Below are positions 1 through 6,276 of a stretch of DNA of 22,719 bases, piece after piece. Made by a program: the position numbers and the translations under genes. Origin of the DNA: JBEKDJ01 sp050014415 (lineage in GTDB: Bacteria; Desulfobacterota; BSN033; UBA1163). Every line of letters begins with the position of its first letter. The stretch's first letter is position 1. The notes below the pieces were generated by a model. It did no database searches. It was given only the letters and a program-made list of their open reading frames with translations, and was not told where the DNA came from. Location: NCBI GenBank assembly GCA_050014415.1, contig JBEKDJ010000045.1, positions 1 through 22,719 on the forward strand. Direction: 5' to 3'.

Positions 1-10
1 TGTGCTTCAT
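1..10 (-). CDS. Start of a gene leaving the window at the left edge
   Basis: On the minus strand an ATG at 10-8 opens a reading frame (Met-Lys-His) that runs off the window after three codons. It is preceded by an AAGGAG Shine-Dalgarno sequence at 22-17, with a 6-nt spacer, which is close to ideal. A GTG further upstream is in the same frame but has a worse-placed purine tract, so the ATG is preferred. Nothing can be said about the product. It follows the transposase remnant in the same direction. Confidence 0.5.
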
Positions 11-81
11 TTTTATCTCCTTTCTGTGCTTATTCAATCTACAACGAAATCGCCTGAAAAGTTTAATCACCTCCTCCCCCG

Positions 82-348
82 TTATTCGCCTCCCTTAAGC
101 TGTTCCAGGACGATAATACTGAAGTTCACATAGGATGTCAACTCTTTTCTGCAATATCCGGGCCAGAAAAATGGAAAATTCGTTTCTTCCTTGTTGTCCA
201 AAGTGAAAACGAAAAACATAATTGGCTTCAAACTCGACCGATTACTGAATGTTCCCATCGGGCGACTCCGTTGACTCAAGTCTCGGAAGGGTTGTTCGAT
301 GCCATTGGTTGCTTGAAATGGGAAACACAACAAAGAGATTCTAATCAA
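82..348 (-). pseudogene. Decayed C-terminal end of an IS256-type (mutator) transposase
   Basis: The frame encodes about 88 residues. Its first half resembles the C-terminal signature of IS256-family transposases: ATNGIEQPFRD corresponds to the usual TTNxIERxFRE block, SQRSRPMGTFSNRSS to the RRRTRPMG-F--xxS block, and FVFTLDN to the xxFxxxN block. Several normally basic or hydrophobic family positions are changed (for example R to Q after IE, and RRR to SQR). The catalytic D-D-E region is missing. The frame stays open upstream to the MFS stop codon at 442, but that part (349-441) has no recognisable transposase sequence. I see no terminal inverted repeats. It is a dead remnant recognised from memory of the family; a chance match is possible but unlikely given the spacing of the conserved words. 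Confidence 0.62.
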
Positions 349-441
349 TACCGTCCTGGAATTGCTAAGGCAGGTCTTGGAACTTCGTAGTGATTGATGA
401 ATTCGTATGCGCCCGTTCGGTTTGGAGAATGACCATTGTCT

Positions 442-1821
442 CTACCGGACTTTGCCTCTGGCAAGGGATGCGAGTACCCCACCCGAAGAAAGAATCCCAA
501 AGAAGATGAATGCTGATCGCGTGCTCATCAGGAATGCCGGGTAATATTCAGGGGTGATCTGTGAGTGCCCGATGTGAATGGCGAAGATCAACATGGCAAT
601 TCCCATGCTGAACATCTGTCCTATCAAACGCATTGTCCCGAGCGTTCCCGAAGCCACCCCATAAAACCTCTTGTCAACAGAGCTCATCACCGCATTGGTA
701 TTGGGGGATGAGAAAAGGGCAAAGCCTGAACCGATAAGAATCAAATCTGCTATGATGAATCCCAGGGATGTATCCGCGTGCAAGAAGCCGAGCACGAAGA
801 GTCCCACAGCAGTCAGCGCCATACCAAGAGAGGCAACAATTCGTGGTTCAATTCTATCTGAAAGTCTGCCTGCAAATGGCGAACCAATAGCCATCACAAC
901 GGGCTGAAATATGAGGATCGACCCAGCACTCAAGGGATCAAACGCTTTTATGTACTGCAAGTAAAGGCTTAAGAAGAAAGTGATTGCAGATGTCGCACAA
1001 TAATGAACTAGCGCTGCCACATTGGACAAGGCGAAAGCCCTGTTACCTCTGAAGAGATTTGTATCGAGAACAGGACTCTTCGCCCCTATTTCCCATCTAA
1101 TGAATAAGAAAATCCCTAAAACACCAAGGATAATTAATCCTGCACTTAGCATTGCTCCCAATCGAGAGAAACTGGAAAATCCATACATGATCGCCACGAG
1201 TCCGAGGCAGTAAATGATGGAGCCAGTCAGGTCAAATCTCTCCCCTTTTGCTTCAGCCCATTCTCCTCTTAAATTCAAGGAAATAAGAGCAAGGGCCATT
1301 AACCCAAGGGGAACGTTGACTAAAAAAATGCTCCTCCAACCAAAGTGCGTTGTCAAGAACCCACCCAAGAAGGGCCCGACAGAAAGGCCTATATAAGTCG
1401 AAGATACGGTAATGCCCAAGGCTTTACCTCTCTCCTGGGGAGGGAAGATCGAAGTTAAAAGCGCAATGCCCGTACCGAATATCATCGCAGCGCCGATTCC
1501 CTGAAATATCCGAAAGCAAATAAGCATCGATGCAGACTTGCAAAGGACCATAGAAAAAGACGCCATAGTAAATACAAGTATTCCGGCAGTAAAAACTCTC
1601 TTTCTTCCATAGATATCAGCAATTCTTCCAAAGGGAACAAGAAACATGGCAGAGGCTAATAGATATGCCGTGGCAACCCAGCCTAGAGAAATGGCATCCA
1701 TTGAGAACTCTTTGCCGATCGAAGGAAGTGCAATATTGACGGACGATCCATCAAAAGGTGCAAGAAAAGCCGCCAATGTAACAACAAATAAGGTAATTCT
1801 CTTGATCAATTTACTATCCAT
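442..1821 (-). CDS. MFS transporter, DHA2 (EmrB/QacA-like) drug-exporter family
   Basis: A 459-residue inner-membrane protein, almost entirely hydrophobic segments with short polar loops. The N-terminal half carries MFS motif A (GRIADIYGRKR, residues 65-75), antiporter motif C (GLSVGPFLGG, 145-154) and a WRSIFLVNVPLG stretch (162-173) typical of the 14-helix DHA2 branch. SSVNIALPSI near residue 27 corresponds to the family's first-helix motif. DHA2 proteins usually export drugs or small amphiphiles by proton antiport; the substrate cannot be inferred. The ATG at 1821 is preceded by AAGAGG with an 8-nt spacer, and a possible promoter lies just upstream. No EmrA-like adaptor is beside it. It stands alone between purC and a transposase remnant, so horizontal acquisition is possible but not shown. 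Confidence 0.9.
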   Translation of the reverse strand: MDSKLIKRITLFVVTLAAFLAPFDGSSVNIALPSIGKEFSMDAISLGWVATAYLLASAMFLVPFGRIADIYGRKRVFTAGILVFTMASFSMVLCKSASMLICFRIFQGIGAAMIFGTGIALLTSIFPPQERGKALGITVSSTYIGLSVGPFLGGFLTTHFGWRSIFLVNVPLGLMALALISLNLRGEWAEAKGERFDLTGSIIYCLGLVAIMYGFSSFSRLGAMLSAGLIILGVLGIFLFIRWEIGAKSPVLDTNLFRGNRAFALSNVAALVHYCATSAITFFLSLYLQYIKAFDPLSAGSILIFQPVVMAIGSPFAGRLSDRIEPRIVASLGMALTAVGLFVLGFLHADTSLGFIIADLILIGSGFALFSSPNTNAVMSSVDKRFYGVASGTLGTMRLIGQMFSMGIAMLIFAIHIGHSQITPEYYPAFLMSTRSAFIFFGILSSGGVLASLARGKVR

Positions 1822-1857
1822 TCATGCAGCCTCTTAGCCTCTTCCCGACTCAATATA

Positions 1858-1887
1858 ATGATACATTGGACTCCCGAGTTTAGGCAA
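1858..1887 (-). promoter_or_regulatory. Possible sigma-70-type promoter of the MFS gene
   Basis: On the minus strand TTGCCT (1887-1882) is followed after 18 nt by TATCAT (1863-1858), 4/6 and 5/6 matches to the consensus. Transcription would start about 30 nt before the ATG at 1821. The rest of the purC-MFS gap (1822-2088) shows only a 7-bp inverted repeat, ATCCTGG/CCAGGAT at 1990-1996 and 2020-2026, with no T run. Chance matches of this quality are common in AT-rich gaps. Confidence 0.3.
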
Positions 1888-2088
1888 CAAGTATTTGCAC
1901 AGAAGTCCCGACACGCCATTGGAAACTGGGATTACTGTTAATTGGGTCTGAAACGGAGGACGATTGTTTTGACTACTTCGTGGGGAATGATCCTGGATTT
2001 CTTTGTAGATTTGAACAGACCAGGATAAGCAAGAACCCCGGCATAGGAATCCGCTTAGAAGATGCTGAAGAGAAAAAACGGTCAGAAG

Positions 2089-2973
2089 TTATCCCACCAG
2101 TCGCTCATAAGCCTCCAGATATTTTTCTCGCGTTTTTTCGACAATCTCTTCTGGTAGTTGAGGGGCTGGAGGGCTTTTGTCCCACTTGATCGAAAGAAGG
2201 TAATCTCTTAGGAACTGCTTGTCAAAACTCTTCTGCGAATGCCCGGGTGCGTAACCATCCTTTGGCCAGAATCTGGAAGAGTCGGGCGTAAGAAGTTCGT
2301 CGATCAGAAGAAGTGTTTCACCCTTGATCCCAAACTCCATCTTGGTATCGGCGATGATGATTCCTCTGCCTTCTGCAAAATCTCGTGCCTTCTTGTAGAC
2401 CGCTAAAGAAGAGGATCTTAATCTTTGTGACAAATCCTTCCCTATGATCTTTTCTACCTTCTCAAAGGTGATGTTTTCATCATGAAGGCCCATCTCTGCC
2501 TTGGTGGCAGGTGTGAAAATGGGTTCCTCCAGCTTTGAGGATTCCAACAACCCTTTGGGAAGCGGAATACCGCAGACTTCCCCTGTCTTCTTGTATTCTT
2601 CCCACCCTGAGCCAGAAAGATACCCTCTGACCACACACTCAATGGGGAGGACTTTCGTCATAACCGCCAACATGGAGCGGTCCTTTAACATCTCCTCATA
2701 GGGACGGCACAATTCTGGAAAGTTCTTCACCTCCGTAGAAATAACATGATTGGGAATGATCTCTCTGGTCATATCGAACCAGAATCTGGACAGCTGGGTC
2801 AGAACTCTTCCCTTATCGGGTACTGGATTTGGCATCACGACATCAAAGGCAGATATCCGATCCGTTGCAACAATCAGGAGCTGATCTCCAAGGTCATAGA
2901 TATCCCTCACCTTTCCCCTTCCCTTCAGGGTCAGCGTTTTGAATTCAGTCACGGATATGGCGTTGGATGACAT
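2089..2973 (-). CDS. purC: Phosphoribosylaminoimidazole-succinocarboxamide (SAICAR) synthase
   Basis: A 294-residue cytoplasmic enzyme of de novo purine synthesis. It joins CAIR and aspartate with ATP hydrolysis to give SAICAR. Conserved blocks are visible in order: GKVRDIYDLG (20-29, nucleotide-binding loop), ATDRISAFD (36-44), ECVVRGYLSGSGW (about 112-124), ADTKMEFG (about 208) and DELLTPDSSRFW (about 225). The length and the blocks fit the longer yeast ADE1-like type rather than the roughly 240-residue Bacillus/E. coli type. The ATG at 2973 has a clear GGAAGGAG site about 6 nt upstream. No other purine gene is adjacent, so it appears to be a single gene with about 500 bp of non-coding sequence upstream. 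Confidence 0.97.
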   Translation of the reverse strand: MSSNAISVTEFKTLTLKGRGKVRDIYDLGDQLLIVATDRISAFDVVMPNPVPDKGRVLTQLSRFWFDMTREIIPNHVISTEVKNFPELCRPYEEMLKDRSMLAVMTKVLPIECVVRGYLSGSGWEEYKKTGEVCGIPLPKGLLESSKLEEPIFTPATKAEMGLHDENITFEKVEKIIGKDLSQRLRSSSLAVYKKARDFAEGRGIIIADTKMEFGIKGETLLLIDELLTPDSSRFWPKDGYAPGHSQKSFDKQFLRDYLLSIKWDKSPPAPQLPEEIVEKTREKYLEAYERLVG

Positions 2974-3030
2974 AGAGGCTCCTTCCCAAGATTTACTAGT
3001 CAGTCGATAATTGTGTGGACATTAGAGACT

Positions 3031-3127
3031 AAATCCCTCCTTCCCTCCCTTTACAAAAGGGAGGAATTCCCCTCTTTGGTATCCTTTTCCTGTCTTCGGA
3101 CAGGCAAAGAGGGGTTAGGCGAGATTT
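3031..3127. repeat. Composite palindromic repeat element
   Basis: About 97 bp with three hairpins. The first is CCTCCCTTT/AAAGGGAGG (3044-3052 and 3056-3064, 3-nt loop). The second is a long stem CCCCTCTTTG/CAAAGAGGGG (3069-3078 and 3105-3114). Its loop holds the third, CCTGTC-TTCG-GACAGG (3089-3104), with a stable TTCG tetraloop. The ends form an imperfect inverted repeat (AAATCCCTCC at the left, GGCGAGATTT at the right). This is the layout of a REP/MITE-like non-coding element; similar elements are, from memory, common in deltaproteobacterial and candidate-phylum genomes. It is unlikely to code. Confidence 0.65.
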
Positions 3128-3164
3128 CCAGCAGAACATGTCTTCTCAATTATGGACTCATTAG

Positions 3165-3230
3165 TATAAGTTTGGAGTTCGAAGTTCGGAGATTTTCGCA
3201 CTTAGTCCGGAGTTTTGAGTTTGGAATCGA
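3165..3230. repeat. Word-repeat tract (GGAGTTC/GAGTTTG) in the purC upstream gap
   Basis: A degenerate tandem of related 6-8-mers: TTTGGAGTTC, GAAGTTCGGAG, AGTCCGGAGTTTTGAG, TTTGGAATCGAG. It is one of several word-repeat tracts that fill gene gaps in this window. The gap 2974-3475 otherwise holds the palindromic element at 3031-3127 and a plus-strand hairpin at 3409-3432. The minus frame at 3396-3202 begins with TTG, lacks a Shine-Dalgarno site and ends inside this tract, so I do not call it a gene. Confidence 0.5.
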
Positions 3231-3408
3231 GAATGGGCTGCATAGGGGTTCCCTTCCCTTGGGCATGGTCTAGATAAAGAGGGAACATCCCGTAGTCGAA
3301 GCTCCCCTCAATGTCCCTGCAATCCCCAAACCGCTTTTGGTCAACCTTGTCAGAATTCTTCTTAAGTCTTCTATTGAAGCGATCATCCGCATGCAAGGAT
3401 TAGGGGGT

Positions 3409-3432
3409 AGGGATTCGCCAATCCCTGTTTTT
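3409..3432 (+). terminator. Hairpin plus T run, terminator-like, with no plus-strand gene before it
   Basis: AGGGATT-CGCC-AATCCCT (3409-3426) is a perfect 7-bp stem with a 4-nt loop. It is followed directly by GTTTTT (3427-3432), the form of an intrinsic terminator on the plus strand. No plus-strand gene precedes it for more than 3 kb. It faces the 3' end of the minus-strand HD-domain gene and could block antisense transcription or belong to a repeat. Confidence 0.4.
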
Positions 3433-3475
3433 CTATCGCCATTTTCCCTTATCTCCCCGTCTCCCCATCATCTTT

Positions 3476-4066
3476 TCATAATCCTAACAGACCACTGATC
3501 TTCCCCATTGCCCTCAGACTCAGTTCGGCAAACTCTTCAAGGGGAACACGAAGATCTTCACATTTCCGGATCAGATCCCGATTCACACTCCTGGCAAACT
3601 CTTTCTGTTTCATTCTCTTGATAATTGAAGAAGCTTTGACGCTTGAAACCTTCTTGTCCGGATAGACAAGGGTGGTGGCAACTACCATTCCTGTGACGCA
3701 TTCCGAACATGTGATGGCAATGTCCAGATCCGACTTCCTTTCTATCCCCAAAGCTTCAGCATTGTGGGCCTTGATTGCCTCGATGACCTCACTGCTTACC
3801 CCCTTTTCTCTTAAGATCTCTTCCGTCTTGAGACCATGGCGGGAAGGCTGATCCTTCGTCTCCTCATAATCGAGATCATGGAGCAGTCCTATTATCCCCC
3901 AAAGCTCCGGATCACGGCCTAGTCTTTCTGCCATCGCTCTCATCACGGCTTCAGTGGCATAACAGTGCTTCCGGAGGCTCTCACCCTGGAGATACTCCTC
4001 CATCAATTTCGCTGCCTCTTCTCTCTCGATACCCGCACTCCCCATCGGTACACCCCGATCCTCCAT
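3476..4066 (-). CDS. HD-domain metal-dependent phosphohydrolase
   Basis: A 196-residue soluble protein with the H...HD...H...H pattern of the HD/HDIG superfamily: H34 (RKHCYATEAVM), H63-D64 (GLLHDLDYE), H77 (RHGLKTEEIL) and H101 (IKAHNAEAL). This is a typical single-domain HD protein whose members usually hydrolyse phosphomonoester or phosphodiester nucleotides; the substrate here is unknown. The start is uncertain. The ATG at 4066 has no Shine-Dalgarno sequence, whereas the in-frame ATG at 4045 has GGGGTG about 5 nt upstream and would give MGSAGIEREEA, closer to the usual N-terminus of the family. The gene is divergent from the phosphatidyltransferase gene across a 176-bp gap. No fused regulatory domain is visible. 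Confidence 0.85.
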   Translation of the reverse strand: MEDRGVPMGSAGIEREEAAKLMEEYLQGESLRKHCYATEAVMRAMAERLGRDPELWGIIGLLHDLDYEETKDQPSRHGLKTEEILREKGVSSEVIEAIKAHNAEALGIERKSDLDIAITCSECVTGMVVATTLVYPDKKVSSVKASSIIKRMKQKEFARSVNRDLIRKCEDLRVPLEEFAELSLRAMGKISGLLGL

Positions 4067-4074
4067 TGATCATG

Positions 4075-4127
4075 GATTTGAGATTTCAAATCTAAAACCT
4101 CAGACTATGAATCTGCAGTCTCAAATC
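4075..4127. repeat. Inverted word-repeat tract between divergent genes
   Basis: GATTTGAGA (4075-4083) and TCTCAAATC (4119-4127) form a perfect 9-bp inverted repeat. Between them are related words (TTTCAAATCT, AATCTGCAGTC). The tract lies just upstream of the HD-domain gene on one side and the phosphatidyltransferase promoter candidate on the other. It has the same style as tracts in other gaps of this window. Confidence 0.55.
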
Positions 4128-4142
4128 TGAATTGTCTTTTGA

Positions 4143-4170
4143 TTGACTTTTCCCATAGAAATGTTATCTT
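4143..4170 (+). promoter_or_regulatory. Probable sigma-70-type promoter of the CDP-alcohol phosphatidyltransferase
   Basis: TTGACT (4143-4148) and TATCTT (4165-4170) are separated by 16 nt and lie 73 nt upstream of the ATG at 4243, on the same strand. They match the consensus at 5/6 and 4/6. This is the only plus-strand gene in the window, so it must have its own promoter, which makes this candidate more credible. Confidence 0.45.
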
Positions 4171-4242
4171 TCTTGCCAAAACTCTCTCTACCTTATCCTA
4201 CCTTGTCCGTCAGGAAAGAAGGGAGACGGGCAGACCTCGAAT

Positions 4243-4866
4243 ATGATCAGCAGTAGAATTGGACATCGATTCGACCCTTATCTTAACTACGTTCTCAAAA
4301 GGTTTTTTGGAGAACGGGGTAACCCAAACTTCTTTACCCTATTGGGTTTTCTTGCAACCGTGACCGCCTTCTTCTTCATTCTTACAGGATTTTGGTTCTG
4401 GGCGGGGTTGGCAATCATCCTTTCAGGACTCTTTGACCTCTTCGATGGTGTGATGGCCAGAAATTTAGGAAAAGTCACAGCCTTTGGTGGTTTCCTAGAT
4501 TCGGTCCTCGATCGATATTCGGATCTTCTCCTCCTTCTCGGCTTTCTCATCTATTACTTAGAGAAAGGCTCCTCTAGCCTGGTCATCGTCACTTCTTTTG
4601 CGAGCATCGGTACTGCCCTCATCCCTTACGTTAGAGCGCGAGCAGAAGCTGCAGATATTCCGTGTAACGTTGGTTTTATGGAGAGGGCGGAGCGCATCAT
4701 CCTTCTCTCGGCAGGAACCTTATTGGATTGGATGGCCCCAATGCTCTGGGTCTTGGCCATCCTAACCCATTTTACCGTGCTTCATCGGATATTCTATGTC
4801 TGGAAGAAGCTTCGTTTTCAGTTGGAGAACGAAGATCCCAAATCCAAAATTCCAAATCCCCAATAA
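4243..4866 (+). CDS. CDP-alcohol phosphatidyltransferase family membrane enzyme
   Basis: A 207-residue integral membrane protein that would transfer a phosphatidyl group from a CDP-lipid to an alcohol. The family signature is complete: D65..D68-G69-x2-A72-R73-x8-G82-x3-D86-x3-D90, where the aspartates bind the metal ions. About five or six hydrophobic helices are visible. RARAEAADIPCNVGFMERAER (about 128-148) resembles the phosphatidylinositol-phosphate/archaetidylinositol-phosphate synthase branch as well as PgsA-like proteins, so the acceptor (glycerol phosphate, inositol phosphate or other) is undecided. The purine tract GGGAGACGGG lies rather far (about 13-20 nt) from the ATG, but no other in-frame start precedes it. 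The last residues, PKSKIPNPQ, are encoded by an intergenic-type repeat tract and are probably a recent C-terminal extension. Confidence 0.88.
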   Translation: MISSRIGHRFDPYLNYVLKRFFGERGNPNFFTLLGFLATVTAFFFILTGFWFWAGLAIILSGLFDLFDGVMARNLGKVTAFGGFLDSVLDRYSDLLLLLGFLIYYLEKGSSSLVIVTSFASIGTALIPYVRARAEAADIPCNVGFMERAERIILLSAGTLLDWMAPMLWVLAILTHFTVLHRIFYVWKKLRFQLENEDPKSKIPNPQ

Positions 4867-4890
4867 TCTCCAGACTCTAATTTCAAATGA
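4835..4890. repeat. AAATCC/AATTCC word-repeat tract running into a 3' coding end
   Basis: Near-tandem words CCCAAATCC, AAAATTCC, AAATCCCC and, further on, AATTTCAAATG. The first 30 bp are inside the phosphatidyltransferase gene and encode its KSKIPNPQ tail and stop codon; the rest is the convergent gap to ispG. In the rest of that gap, AGCTCCA (4906-4912) and TGGAGCT (4942-4948) form a weak inverted repeat without a T run. Confidence 0.6.
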
Positions 4891-4973
4891 CCCCAAAGGC
4901 CGTATAGCTCCAGTTTGCAATTTTGATTTTCTCTATCTCATTGGAGCTTGATGTTTCAGATTGGTTGCTTATA

Positions 4974-6059
4974 TCAGCTCCTAGTTATTTTCCGAATTTC
5001 CTTCAGCAAAACTGGGGCGAAATCTGCTTCTCTTACTTTTTTAATCACCCTTCCCTTCTTAAAAAGAACACCTACCGCCCTACCACCCGCAATACCTAAA
5101 TCAGCCTCTTTTGCCTCACCCGGACCATTCACCACACATCCCATGATGGCGATGACGAGAGGGGTGGAGATCCTTTGGACACCCTTTCCAATTTCTTTTA
5201 CGAGATGCGTGATATCGATCTCACACCGACCACAGGTTGGACAGGAGATAATCTCTACACCCCGTTGGTGAATCCTTAGAGCCCTCAATATTTCATAGCC
5301 CACACGGACCTCTTCGGCAGAATCTCCGGTTAGCGAAACCCTGAGCGTATCCCCAATCCCCTCATTAAGCAGTAGCCCGATACCAATGGAGGATTTGACA
5401 ATAGCTCCAGAACCCATTCCGGCTTCTGTGATGCCGAGGTGGAGTGGGTAATCTGACTTCTTTGAAAACAGGCGATAGGCCTCCAAGGTCCTCAAAACGT
5501 CCGAGGCTTTTAAAGAGACTTTAATCTGATGGAAACCCAAGTCTTCCATCCACTCGATCGTTCGAAGGGCGCTCAATACCATGGCCTCTGGCGTCGCTCC
5601 TCCGAAACGTTTCAAGAGGTCACTCTCCAAGGAACCGGCATTCACTCCGATACGGATCGGGATCGAACGATCCTTCGCCATGAGGACGATGGCCTTCAGA
5701 CGATCCCTTCCCCCAATGTTCCCCGGGTTGATGCGAAGGCCATCCGCACCCGATTCCATCGCTTGCAGTGCCAAACGATGGTGAAAGTGGATATCGGCGA
5801 TCAAAGGGATATGAATCCTCTTTCTTATTTCAGTGATTGCACGGGCTGCTTCTTCATCCACCACCGCCACACGGACAATTTCACACCCCACCCCTTCCAG
5901 ACGCCGAATCTGATGGATAGTTCTTCGAATATCTCGTGTGTCCGTCTTTGTCATGGACTGGACCGAGATCGGTGCATCTCCTCCAATCTTCAACGAACCA
6001 ATAGAGATCTGACGCGTTTTTCTACGGGGAATCATAGTACAGTACAAAGATGGGAGCAT
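4974..6059 (-). CDS. ispG: 4-hydroxy-3-methylbut-2-enyl diphosphate synthase (flavodoxin/ferredoxin)
   Basis: A 361-residue cytoplasmic [4Fe-4S] enzyme, the penultimate step of the MEP isoprenoid pathway, which reduces MEcPP to HMBPP. The N-terminal TIM-barrel half contains APISVQSMTKTDTRD, GCEIVRVAV, PLIADIHFH and LRINPGNIG. The C-terminal cluster-binding half has the CPTCGRCEID pair (about residues 274-283) and MGCVVNGPGEAKEAD (about 308-322), which provide three cysteines and a glutamate as ligands. The length fits the short bacterial form. The start is not firmly set: the ATG at 6059 has no Shine-Dalgarno site, nor does the internal ATG at 6035 (MIPRRKTRQISIG), which matches the usual N-terminus of the family better. 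No other MEP gene is in the window. Confidence 0.97.
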   Translation of the reverse strand: MLPSLYCTMIPRRKTRQISIGSLKIGGDAPISVQSMTKTDTRDIRRTIHQIRRLEGVGCEIVRVAVVDEEAARAITEIRKRIHIPLIADIHFHHRLALQAMESGADGLRINPGNIGGRDRLKAIVLMAKDRSIPIRIGVNAGSLESDLLKRFGGATPEAMVLSALRTIEWMEDLGFHQIKVSLKASDVLRTLEAYRLFSKKSDYPLHLGITEAGMGSGAIVKSSIGIGLLLNEGIGDTLRVSLTGDSAEEVRVGYEILRALRIHQRGVEIISCPTCGRCEIDITHLVKEIGKGVQRISTPLVIAIMGCVVNGPGEAKEADLGIAGGRAVGVLFKKGRVIKKVREADFAPVLLKEIRKITRS

Positions 6060-6276
6060 CGAATATCAAAGCTCAAAGTCTAAACCAAAAACAAAGCCGG
6101 AAGTAGAAGGCACATGGTCCTCGATTTTCCTGTCAAAGGGAAGGATATCTCGATGTTCATTCTTCTTGGCTTCCATTGGCATTTGGTCCCGTTTTGACAG
6201 GATTGAAACTCGACTTCCAGGGAATAGAGTCTCAAGCCCAGAGTCCGGAGTTTGCCCGTCTGACGGCACCAGGAAG
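6060..6276. other. Unexplained gap between ahcY and ispG with nested inverted repeats
   Basis: This 217-bp gap contains CCTGTCAAAGGG (6129-6140) facing CCCGTTTTGACAGG (6188-6201). A second pair, GACTTCCAGG (6212-6221) and CCAGGAAGTC (6269-6278), has one mismatch. Overlapping minus frames of 67 and 71 codons exist but have no recognisable product and no Shine-Dalgarno sequence. Neither inverted repeat is followed by a T run. It may be a remnant or a structured untranslated region between ahcY and ispG. Confidence 0.3.

Noticed and set aside
1990..2026. ATCCTGG/CCAGGAT inverted repeat in the purC-MFS gap as a terminator
   Set aside because: The arms are short with a 23-nt loop and no T run; it is compatible with chance.
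3013..3273. Plus-strand 86-codon frame
   Set aside because: It reads straight through the palindromic element and a word-repeat tract, so its codons are repeat-derived.
3202..3396. Minus-strand 64-codon frame in the purC upstream gap
   Set aside because: It has a TTG start, no Shine-Dalgarno site, an end inside a word-repeat tract and no recognisable family. It might be a gene fragment, but I cannot support it.
4906..4948. AGCTCCA/TGGAGCT inverted repeat between convergent genes as a bidirectional terminator
   Set aside because: The stem is only 7 bp, the loop is 29 nt, and there is no T run on either strand.
6195..6215. ATTGAAAC, a typical 3' end of CRISPR repeats
   Set aside because: It occurs once in this gap, with no regularly spaced second copy and no cas gene nearby.
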